A DNA stretch of 64,000 bases from Marinobacter qingdaonensis (GTDB taxonomy: Bacteria > Pseudomonadota > Gammaproteobacteria > Pseudomonadales > Oleiphilaceae): NCBI RefSeq assembly GCF_034555935.1, contig NZ_JAYDCJ010000003.1:186001-250000 (forward strand), written 5' to 3'. Both the position numbers and the translations under genes were made by a program. The notes below the pieces were generated by a model. That model was not told the DNA's origin and searched no databases. It was given only the letters and a program-made list of their open reading frames with translations. This document shows positions 1 through 6,919 of the stretch, piece by piece. The stretch's first letter is position 1, and each line of letters starts with the position of its first letter.

Positions 1-477
1 CTGATCCTGACCAGTGGTGGCGTCTCCGCCGGAGACGAAGACCACGTCTCGAAGACCCTGAAAGCCCACGGCGAGATCAGCAACTGGCGCATCGCCATCA
101 AGCCGGGCCGCCCCCTGGCCCTGGCCATGTTCAACGGCACCCCGGTGCTGGGACTGCCCGGCAACCCGGTCGCCGCCTGGGTTTGTGCCCTGCGCTTTGG
201 CGCGCCGGCGATGGCCCTGCTGGCCGGTGGTGAATGGTTCGAGCCCCAGGCCTACGAGCTGCCCGCCAACTTCGCCAAGAACAAGAAACCCGGACGCAGC
301 GAAATGCTGCGGGCCCGGGTTCGTGACGGTCAGGTCGAGGTATTTGGTTCCGAAGGCTCCGGCCGAGTGACCGGCCTGGCCTGGTCCGACGGCCTGGTGG
401 AGCTGGATGAAAGCGCCCGGCAGATCGAGCCGGGCACTTTGGTGCGGTTCATTCCCTACGGCAGTTTCGGCCTGTAA
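1..477 (+). CDS. moeA: Molybdopterin molybdotransferase MoeA, C-terminal part (5' end outside window)
   Basis: The frame is open from base 1 and ends at TAA 475-477, giving the last 158 residues of MoeA. MoeA inserts molybdate into adenylylated molybdopterin in the cytoplasm, the last common step of Mo cofactor synthesis. The visible part has the end of the MPT-binding domain (TSGGVSAGDED, KPGRPLA, GLPGNP) followed by the C-terminal beta-barrel domain. It converges on the formate dehydrogenase accessory operon. Since formate dehydrogenase is a Mo or W enzyme, the placement fits a shared cofactor supply. The identity is secure; the start lies outside the window. Confidence 0.95.
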   Translation: MILTSGGVSAGDEDHVSKTLKAHGEISNWRIAIKPGRPLALAMFNGTPVLGLPGNPVAAWVCALRFGAPAMALLAGGEWFEPQAYELPANFAKNKKPGRSEMLRARVRDGQVEVFGSEGSGRVTGLAWSDGLVELDESARQIEPGTLVRFIPYGSFGL

Positions 478-954
478 TCACTCGACGCTGCCGTGCACCG
501 CAAAGGCCTCGAGCGAGGCGTCCTGCGGCGCCCGGGAGCGGTAGGTTTCCTCCACCCCCAGCTCGGTCAGGGCGCGGCTGACCATCAACAGGGTGTTGTC
601 CTCGAAGTCCTCACACATGCCGCGCATCTGGTCGATTTCCTCGCACGCCACCGGGTAGGCGGCGTCGATGTCCGGCGCGCCGTAGCACTCGACGAAGGTC
701 CGGGCCAGGGTCTGGCGCAGCTGCTCCAGCTCCGGTTCGGTGATGTCGCAGACGCCGACAAAGCTGGCGCGCCCACCCGATTCGATGCTGTACCAACCGT
801 TGCTGAACGCCTGCTTGGCCTTGCCCTTCAGGTTGGCCTCGGTCCAGTTGGAAAATTCGAAGCCGCCGGAGATCGCCCATTCGCCGCTGGGGGCCGGGTT
901 CTCGAACACGTTGTCGTCGGACACATCCAGTCTCAAGGTGCGGGCCAGTTTCAT
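478..954 (-). CDS. DUF6505 family protein, formate dehydrogenase accessory operon
   Basis: This 158-residue soluble protein has no signal peptide or membrane segment. I recognise it as resembling DUF6505 proteins, which have no assigned function and which I recall near formate dehydrogenase genes. Acidic residues are frequent, and cysteines are scattered (near FVGVCD, VECYGA, VACEEID and GMCEDF) without a CxxC pair. It is the last gene of the leftward operon 4Fe-4S protein, mrp, ligase-like protein, this gene. It starts 36 bases after the ligase-like gene and its stop abuts moeA. A role in formate dehydrogenase maturation is inferred only from position. Confidence 0.7.
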   Translation of the reverse strand: MKLARTLRLDVSDDNVFENPAPSGEWAISGGFEFSNWTEANLKGKAKQAFSNGWYSIESGGRASFVGVCDITEPELEQLRQTLARTFVECYGAPDIDAAYPVACEEIDQMRGMCEDFEDNTLLMVSRALTELGVEETYRSRAPQDASLEAFAVHGSVE

Positions 955-990
955 AGGTTTTCCTTCACAAGTGCTCGTTATAGGTGCTTT

Positions 991-1695
991 TTATCGGTGT
1001 TCGGCAAACTCCGTCAGACTCACCACCTCGGTCATCACGCCCTGGCGCAACAGCATCCGGCCTTTCTCATCCAGGCCCACGAACACGCCCGGCTTGGGTT
1101 CCTCGATGGTTTCACCCAGGCTGTCGCAGCGCGGGCGCCATTCGTCGTGCACCCGCTGGAATCCGCTGTCCATGAAATAGGTCAGCCATAGCAGCGTGTG
1201 CTTGGACCAGCTTTCCAGCAGACTCATGGGGGTGATGTCGACACAGCCTTCCTCGTGCAGGCAGGTGCGGTTCGGGTTCTCCCCGGGATCGGAGCCGGCG
1301 TGGGTGAAGGGCACCTCAATGCCGATCACCAACCAGTTGGGCTCGGCCTTGGGGTCGGACACGTCCGCGGCAAAACGCACCTGACCGCAGACCGCACCGT
1401 TGACCTTGATGCGATCGGGCCAGACAAAATGCACCGGCACCTCCGGCGGCGCCAGGGCGCCCAGGCTTTCGGCCAGGCCCACCTGGGCCACATAGACCGC
1501 CTGGATGGCGTCTTCCAGGGGCGTCTCCGGCGCCAGCACCAGGGCCGCGCACAGGGTGTCCGTGGCCTCGGAATAGAAGATGGTGCCTGAATCCACGCCG
1601 GCAATGGCGCGGCTGACGGCCTTGTCGAACGGGTCCGTGTGCCTGGCGACGACCTCCCCGGTAAGCAGCGGCGGGAACTGGGGCGAGTGGGTCAT
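991..1695 (-). CDS. Biotin/lipoate--protein ligase-like protein
   Basis: This 234-residue cytosolic protein resembles the biotin/lipoate A/B protein ligase fold: an N-terminal catalytic-like domain (about residues 15-175) and a small C-terminal beta domain (about 185-230) like DUF4444. The segment HFVWPDRIKVNGAVCGQ matches the WPND...K-GI region of biotin ligases. By eye the conserved lysine is not there, and the GRGRxGR-type nucleotide loop is absent, so it may not be an ordinary ligase. Its ATG overlaps the mrp stop (ATGA), implying translational coupling. Its membership of a formate dehydrogenase operon suggests a maturation role, which is inference. Confidence 0.72.
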   Translation of the reverse strand: MTHSPQFPPLLTGEVVARHTDPFDKAVSRAIAGVDSGTIFYSEATDTLCAALVLAPETPLEDAIQAVYVAQVGLAESLGALAPPEVPVHFVWPDRIKVNGAVCGQVRFAADVSDPKAEPNWLVIGIEVPFTHAGSDPGENPNRTCLHEEGCVDITPMSLLESWSKHTLLWLTYFMDSGFQRVHDEWRPRCDSLGETIEEPKPGVFVGLDEKGRMLLRQGVMTEVVSLTEFAEHR

Positions 1696-2537
1696 AGCAC
1701 CGCCCGGGCGTAGACGTCGGAGGCCATGATCTCATCGGCGATGCGCTGGAACGCCTGTGCCTGGGGGCTGTCCGGTTTGGACACCACGATCGGCACGCCG
1801 CCGTCGGAGCCGACCCGGATGTCCAGATCGAGCGGGATCTCGCCCAGGAAAGGCGCGCCCAGTTTTTCCGCCTCGGCCCGGGCGCCGCCGGAGCCAAAGG
1901 GGTGGTGCTGCTTGCCGCAGCCGTCGCAGATGAACGAGGCCATGTTCTCAATCAGGCCGAACAGCGGCACCTCCATGCGGTTGAACATGTCGATGCCCTT
2001 GCGCGCGTCCATCAGCGCGATGTCCTGGGGTGTCGACACCACCACCGCGCCGGCCACGAAAAACTTCTGGCTCAGGGTCATCTGGACATCGCCGGTACCC
2101 GGCGGCAGGTCCACCAGCAGCACGTCGAGCCGGCCCCAGTCGACCTGGTTCATCATCTGTTCCAGGGCCCCCATCAACATCGGCCCGCGCCAGACGATGG
2201 CCTCGTCCTCGGTGGTCATCAGGCCCAGGGACATCAGGGTCACGCCGTGGTTGCGCAGGGGCAGGATGGTGTGGCCGTCCGGGCTCGACGGCCGGCCCGA
2301 CACGCCGAGCATGCGCGGCTGGCTGGGGCCGTAAACGTCGGCGTCCAGCAGGCCTACCTTCAGGCCCTTGGAGGCCAGGGCCACCGCGAGGTTGGAGGCC
2401 ACGGTGGATTTGCCAACGCCGCCCTTGCCGGAAGCGATGGCAATGATGCGGTCAATGCCCTTGGGGTTTTTGTCCTGTGGCCGGGGCGCATCGGTACCGA
2501 TGATGTTGGGCTTGCCGGCGTCAACGTATTGAACCAT
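1692..2537 (-). CDS. mrp: Mrp/NBP35-family P-loop ATPase (Fe-S carrier)
   Basis: This 281-residue cytosolic ATPase belongs to the Mrp/ApbC/NBP35 family, which carries or transfers 4Fe-4S clusters. It shows the deviant Walker A SGKGGVGKS (about residues 36-44), the switch region DADVYGPSQPRML, LVDLPPGTGD, and a late CDGCG pair (CxxC, about residue 205) that binds the bridging cluster. It lacks the N-terminal DUF59 domain of E. coli Mrp, so it is the short form. It starts 18 bases after the 4Fe-4S gene and overlaps the next gene by ATGA. Its place among Fe-S and Mo genes suggests cluster delivery to formate dehydrogenase subunits. Confidence 0.9.
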   Translation of the reverse strand: MVQYVDAGKPNIIGTDAPRPQDKNPKGIDRIIAIASGKGGVGKSTVASNLAVALASKGLKVGLLDADVYGPSQPRMLGVSGRPSSPDGHTILPLRNHGVTLMSLGLMTTEDEAIVWRGPMLMGALEQMMNQVDWGRLDVLLVDLPPGTGDVQMTLSQKFFVAGAVVVSTPQDIALMDARKGIDMFNRMEVPLFGLIENMASFICDGCGKQHHPFGSGGARAEAEKLGAPFLGEIPLDLDIRVGSDGGVPIVVSKPDSPQAQAFQRIADEIMASDVYARAVL

Positions 2538-2555
2538 GTGTTGTCCTGTTGCCTG

Positions 2556-4535
2556 TTAACTGTCCAGATAGTCGTCACTGGTGCGCACCCGTGGGCGCTC
2601 GCCGCCAGCCATGGGGGCATTGTCACCGTGAAACTGGGCTTTGACCCGACAGTCGTCGCACATCTTGATGAGCTGCACGTTGTCGGTCTTGGTGTACATC
2701 CAGTGCTGATTCTCCAGCTTTTCCACAATCCGATTGATGGTGCTGGCCACGCCGAAGGGCTTGCCACAACTGATGCATTCGAACGGCTCCTCCCCGTGCA
2801 GGGTCCGGGCACTGAGCGCGTCCTTGGAGAGGTCCAGCTGCGGTTTCAGGGTGATGGCCGTTTCCGGGCAGGTGCTTTCGCACACGCCACACTGGACGCA
2901 GGCGTTCTCGGTGAACTGCACCTCCGGCCGGTCCGGATGATCGGTCAGGGCACCGGTCGGGCACAATGAGACACAGGCCAGGCACAGGGTGCACTTGTCC
3001 GAATCGATTTCGATGGCGCCATAGGGGGCGCCGACCGGCAGCGGGATGGGGGCGTCCACCTTATCCGCCATGGCAGCCACGGTCACCCGGGTGATGTCGC
3101 GACGGCCGCCCACCAGCAGCACCGGCTCACTGACCCGGCCGGCGTTGTCGCCTTCGGCGCCCAACTCATCGGCACTGATAATGCGAACCCGTGTGGGTGA
3201 GTGATGGGCACCGGCGACCATGGCCCGGGTCAATTCCACCTCGGCGCCGACCGCCTCGCGATCAGTGTCGTTGTCCGCCAGGATCAGCACTTCGGCGTAA
3301 CCGGCGCCCAGGGCCGCCAGCAGCTCGGCGTGACCGATCCGGTCCACATGTTCCAGCCCCAGGGGAATCAGGTCGTCCGCCAGACCATTGCCATAGCGGG
3401 CCAGATGGGCGATGGCATCACCACCGGCTCCCAGGGTGTGGAATACCAGGCGCGGGGACTCGTGGATCTGCTCCCGATACACCTTGGCCATCACCTCGGC
3501 GGCCTTGGTGATCGCCTCGAACGGGGTTTCATTCATGGTCACCGCGGAGGTCGGGCACACCGCCGCGCAGGAACCGCAGCCGGCACAGATGTCCGAATCG
3601 ATCTGGATGGAATCGCCGGCGGAGAAAATCGCCTCGGTCGGGCACACATCGAGGCAGCGCGTACAGCCGGTCTGGTTGGCCCGGGAGTGGGCGCACAAGG
3701 AGGTTTCCAGGTGGAAGTACACGGTCTTTTCAAACTCGCCGACCCGGTCCCGGGCGGTGACGGCAATGCGCTCCAGCTCCCCGCTCTTGTTGGGATCGGC
3801 CCAGAAATAGCCATTGCGCTTCTGGTGGCTGGGAAAGGCCGGTTCGCCGCCGCGCAGGTCGATGAAGATGTCGCACTCACTCTGGGCGGTGGCTTTCACC
3901 GCGCCGTAGCCGAGCTCGCCGCGACCGGCCGGGTTCAGGGTCTGGAGCTGGGCAAACTCCAGGGTGAAATTGCCCAGCGCGCCTCGGGCCGAGGTCAACT
4001 GGCCGCGCGCCAGGTCGTACCCGGCGGAGGGCAGCTGGATCACACCGGCATCGCTCACTACGCAGGTGACACCGAGTTCGTCCTGCACCAGCTCGGCCAT
4101 GCGGATGGCCTGTTCGGTAGGGCCGACAATGCAGCACACCCCGTTGGAGTGGATGCTCTTGACCGGCGCCATGGGCGACGGCAACTGGGCCGCGGCCAGC
4201 AGCGCCGCCTGTTTCGCACGCAGGCGGTCCGGGTTGGCGTTGGGCGAACTCCAGCCCGCGCGGTCTCGTATATCGATGGTATGCAGAGGGGCAGCGTGCT
4301 GAATTTCGGCTTCCACATCTTCCCGAAGCCGCTCAAACAGCGCAGCCTGCTGGCCGCAGGCAATCAATACTTCGCTCTTGCCACTAAGGTGTTCCGCGGC
4401 AACGGCCATATCCTGGCCGCACAGCTGATCCACCGGAATCACCTGTTCGGCACCCGCCGCCGCTTTCAAGGCCTCGGCATCAAAGGATTGGGTCTTGTCG
4501 CAACTGCACAGCAGAAGCGTCTTGGGTTCTCTCAT
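2556..4535 (-). CDS. Multi-cluster 4Fe-4S ferredoxin-type protein of the formate dehydrogenase region
   Basis: This 659-residue cytosolic protein carries two pairs of 4Fe-4S motifs. The first pair (about residues 280-335) reads CTRCLDVCP and CAGCGSCAAVCP; the second (about 515-565) reads CTLCLACVSLCP and CVQCGVCESTCP. A C-terminal zinc-ribbon-like set follows (CISCGKPF ... CDDC). The N-terminus (LLLCSCDKTQSF) and the middle (VLILADNDTDRE, VLLVGGRRDITR) look like thiol or redox-partner domains. It is the first gene of the leftward operon and is divergent from the DUF3305 gene. An electron-carrier or Fe-S scaffold role for formate dehydrogenase is likely but inferred. Confidence 0.88.
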   Translation of the reverse strand: MREPKTLLLCSCDKTQSFDAEALKAAAGAEQVIPVDQLCGQDMAVAAEHLSGKSEVLIACGQQAALFERLREDVEAEIQHAAPLHTIDIRDRAGWSSPNANPDRLRAKQAALLAAAQLPSPMAPVKSIHSNGVCCIVGPTEQAIRMAELVQDELGVTCVVSDAGVIQLPSAGYDLARGQLTSARGALGNFTLEFAQLQTLNPAGRGELGYGAVKATAQSECDIFIDLRGGEPAFPSHQKRNGYFWADPNKSGELERIAVTARDRVGEFEKTVYFHLETSLCAHSRANQTGCTRCLDVCPTEAIFSAGDSIQIDSDICAGCGSCAAVCPTSAVTMNETPFEAITKAAEVMAKVYREQIHESPRLVFHTLGAGGDAIAHLARYGNGLADDLIPLGLEHVDRIGHAELLAALGAGYAEVLILADNDTDREAVGAEVELTRAMVAGAHHSPTRVRIISADELGAEGDNAGRVSEPVLLVGGRRDITRVTVAAMADKVDAPIPLPVGAPYGAIEIDSDKCTLCLACVSLCPTGALTDHPDRPEVQFTENACVQCGVCESTCPETAITLKPQLDLSKDALSARTLHGEEPFECISCGKPFGVASTINRIVEKLENQHWMYTKTDNVQLIKMCDDCRVKAQFHGDNAPMAGGERPRVRTSDDYLDS

Positions 4536-4561
4536 CTGGAGTGACTCTTTCGTTGTTTTTA

Positions 4562-4573
4562 TACGTATACGTA
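4562..4573. promoter_or_regulatory. 12-bp perfect palindrome in the divergent formate dehydrogenase intergenic region
   Basis: TACGTATACGTA is a perfect palindrome 27 bases before the start of the 4Fe-4S gene, inside the 147-base region shared with the divergent DUF3305 gene. It could be an operator. No regulator in the window is obviously linked to it. Confidence 0.25.
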
Positions 4574-4682
4574 GAAGGGTCTAAAATCGAGCATGCCACA
4601 TAGTTTTCTAATTGGACAATGGGCTAATAGGCTAGACGCAAGACCCTTGCTAGCGTTGACAGACAATAATTAGAGAAGTGCC

Positions 4683-5261
4683 ATGAGCAGTCGTACTGAG
4701 AGTTGGAAGCGCGAGTTACCAGTCGGTGCTGTCGTGCGTCGCACCCCCGGGGTCACCCGCTGGGCTCGAGAAGTCTGGAAGCCGGTCGCGGTGATTCCAG
4801 GCGCCCCGGACGCCTTCTGGAAAGAGCTGGTGCGTGACGGCGAGGTGGTGGACTATCACGCCGCCACCGTGACCATGGAGCTGTTTCGCGCCGACGTCGA
4901 AGGCTATCTGGTTTCCCTGAACATGACGGTTCCGTCGGTCTGGATCATCATGGACCGCGACGAGAGCCGCAAATCCCCCTCCGGCTGGTTTGTCAGCGCC
5001 ATTACCGCCAGCGCCTTCGAGGCCCAGGGCGCGCTCGACAGCGGCGAAAGCATCGTTGAACCAGTCCCTGTGCCCGAGTCCCTGGCCGCCTGGATCAAGG
5101 AATTCGTCGACCTGCATTACATCGAAGAGCCGTTCAAGAAACGTCGCCGGGACAAACACCGCACTGACCAGATTGAAGACGGCAAAGGCGATGCCCGCAT
5201 CAGCCAGGAAAGCGACGTGTTCCGCGCCCCCTCGAACAGCCGGAAACCGAGGGTGCACTGA
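4683..5261 (+). CDS. DUF3305 domain-containing protein, formate dehydrogenase accessory
   Basis: This 192-residue soluble protein resembles DUF3305. The family has no assigned reaction but is regularly encoded next to formate dehydrogenase genes. The body (about residues 10-140) begins with LPVGAVVRRTPGVTRWAREVW and includes WFVSAITASAFEAQG. The C-terminal 50 residues are basic and low in complexity. Its TGA overlaps the ATG of the DUF3306 gene by one base, so the two are translationally coupled. It heads the rightward formate dehydrogenase gene series. Function is unknown; linkage suggests assembly or regulation of the enzyme. Confidence 0.85.
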   Translation: MSSRTESWKRELPVGAVVRRTPGVTRWAREVWKPVAVIPGAPDAFWKELVRDGEVVDYHAATVTMELFRADVEGYLVSLNMTVPSVWIIMDRDESRKSPSGWFVSAITASAFEAQGALDSGESIVEPVPVPESLAAWIKEFVDLHYIEEPFKKRRRDKHRTDQIEDGKGDARISQESDVFRAPSNSRKPRVH

Positions 5262-5872
5262 TGACCGAGTCTCGCTGGCAGCGCTGGTCGCGCAAGAAAA
5301 CCGAAGCCCGGAAAGACGTCGAGCCCACTCCGCCGCCCGTGGTGGACACGGAACCGGCGCCCGAGGCGCAGGAACTGGCCATCAACGAGGCCCTGCCCGA
5401 GCAGGAAGTGTTGGCGAAGTACAACCTGCCCGACCCGGACACCATCCAAATGGGCACTGACATTACCGGCTTCATGGGCAAAGAAATTCCCGAACTACTG
5501 CGCCGAAAGGCCCTGCGCTCCCTGTGGAAATCCAATCCGGTGTTGGCGGTGCTCGATGGGCTCAACGACTACGACGAGGACTTCACCGACGCCGCGCCCG
5601 GGGTTAAAGGGGCGAAGACGCTGTACCAGGTGGGCAAAGGGCTGATCGACAAAACCGCCCGACAAGAACAGGACGCTGGCAAAAACGACACGGCCACGGA
5701 ACAGGCTACGGCTGCCGCCGACCGTCCGGAACCGGGGTCGGCCCAGCATGCCGAGGCTGCTGTGCCCGATGTGCCCGATGAGCTCGATGCAAAAGTGCGA
5801 ACCGAGCCTCAGGTTGCCGACACCGAACCACAGCCGGAACCGAAATACCGGCCGAGGATGCGATTCGACTGA
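5261..5872 (+). CDS. DUF3306 domain-containing protein, formate dehydrogenase accessory
   Basis: This 203-residue protein resembles DUF3306, which usually follows DUF3305 in formate dehydrogenase loci. The conserved core is about residues 40-115 (LPEQEVLAKYNLPDPDTI, IPELLRRKALRSLWKSNP, LDGLNDYDEDFT). It is flanked by proline- and glutamate-rich N- and C-terminal tails that look disordered. It has no membrane segment or cofactor motif. It overlaps the DUF3305 stop by one base. A probable promoter lies between it and the TorD-like gene. The biochemical role is not known. Confidence 0.85.
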   Translation: MTESRWQRWSRKKTEARKDVEPTPPPVVDTEPAPEAQELAINEALPEQEVLAKYNLPDPDTIQMGTDITGFMGKEIPELLRRKALRSLWKSNPVLAVLDGLNDYDEDFTDAAPGVKGAKTLYQVGKGLIDKTARQEQDAGKNDTATEQATAAADRPEPGSAQHAEAAVPDVPDELDAKVRTEPQVADTEPQPEPKYRPRMRFD

Positions 5873-5914
5873 GCATTTGGGAACCAACGCAATAGATGAG
5901 TGTCTCACTTTTCT

Positions 5915-5943
5915 TTGCGCGATGATCCAAACGGGTCTATAGA
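5915..5943 (+). promoter_or_regulatory. Candidate sigma-70 promoter for the torD-fdhABC transcript
   Basis: TTGCGC, a 17-base spacer and TATAGA lie 45 bases before the GTG of the TorD-like gene, in the only sizeable gap (115 bases) between the DUF3306 gene and the structural genes. Predicted from consensus only. Confidence 0.4.
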
Positions 5944-5987
5944 AAGTACGTAAAACAATTCCAAAAAAACAGAATGAGAGAGACGTT

Positions 5988-6599
5988 GTGACCAACACTG
6001 CTGAAGCGCAGTGCCCGCGCTCGATCTGCGAAGAAGATCGGGCGCGCGCGCAGATGTATCAGTTGCTGGGCGTCCTGCTCGGCAACCCGCCATCGGCCGA
6101 CCTGCTTCAGGGACTTACCTCCCTGACCGGTGACGACACGCCGATAGGCTCTGCCTCGAAAAATCTGGCCGCCCTCGCCGAGCGCACCAAGCCGGCCGAT
6201 GTCGAACGGGAATACAACAACCTGTTCGTTGGCCTTGGCCGCGGCGAGCTGCTGCCCTACGCCAGCTATTACCTCACCGGTTTCCTGAACGAACGCCCCC
6301 TGGCGGAGCTGCGCACCGACCTGATGGCGCGCGGCATCAAAGCGAACGAGAGCGTGAAAGAGCCGGAAGACCACATGGGCACCCTGTGTGAAATCATGGC
6401 CGGCATCATCACGGGTGAGTTCGCTTGCGACAGCGACCTGAGCTCGCAAAAAGCCTTCTTTGACGCTCACCTTGCCAAGTGGGCGGAGTTGTTTTTCACC
6501 GATTTGGAACAAGCGCAGGCCGCGGTTTTCTACGCGCCGGTGGGCTCCCTTGGGCGAGCCTTCATGGCGGTGGAAGCCGATGCGTTTGCGATTCAATAG
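5988..6599 (+). CDS. TorD/DmsD-family molybdoenzyme chaperone
   Basis: This 203-residue all-helical cytosolic protein belongs to the TorD/DmsD family. These chaperones bind the Tat signal of a Mo oxidoreductase and hold it for cofactor insertion. Visible signatures are the EYNNLFVGLGRGELLPYASY segment (about residues 68-87) and ACDSDLSSQKAFFDAHLAKW near the C-terminus. The start is GTG at 5988, preceded by a GAGAGA ribosome-binding site. It sits just upstream of the Tat peptide gene and fdhA, so FdhA is its likely client. Confidence 0.88.
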   Translation: MTNTAEAQCPRSICEEDRARAQMYQLLGVLLGNPPSADLLQGLTSLTGDDTPIGSASKNLAALAERTKPADVEREYNNLFVGLGRGELLPYASYYLTGFLNERPLAELRTDLMARGIKANESVKEPEDHMGTLCEIMAGIITGEFACDSDLSSQKAFFDAHLAKWAELFFTDLEQAQAAVFYAPVGSLGRAFMAVEADAFAIQ

Positions 6600-6640
6600 G
6601 CGGGATCAAACCGATCCCTTAACTCAGGTGGAGGTGTCCG

Positions 6641-6832
6641 ATGGACCACCCAAAGCATGAAAACAGTCGTCGCCGTTTCCTGCGACTGGCCGCTGCTGCC
6701 GCACCCGCTGCGGTAGCCGTCGCCGTTGCACCAAACGCCGCAGCCGAGGTCGCTAAACCAGATGCACCGAAAAGCCGCGGGCTCCGTGACACTGAGCACA
6801 CACGTAAGTACTTCGAATCGGCTCGCTTTTGA
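6641..6832 (+). CDS. Formate dehydrogenase region Tat-target small protein
   Basis: This 63-residue peptide is almost entirely a twin-arginine signal: SRRRFLRL followed by an alanine/valine-rich hydrophobic stretch (about residues 15-35) and a short polar tail ending HTRKYFESARF. It matches the family described as formate dehydrogenase region TAT target. A strong GGAGGTG site precedes the ATG. It lies between the TorD-like chaperone and fdhA. Its function is unknown; it may engage the chaperone or the Tat translocase, or be a small periplasmic subunit. Confidence 0.85.
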   Translation: MDHPKHENSRRRFLRLAAAAAPAAVAVAVAPNAAAEVAKPDAPKSRGLRDTEHTRKYFESARF

Positions 6833-6919
6833 GGAAGCGTGCGTTGTCCGCGGTTGCGTGATGCCCACGGGTAACGGCACTTCTCCGAACCGAGAAGAAA
6901 AACAACTGAGGTAACTGAC

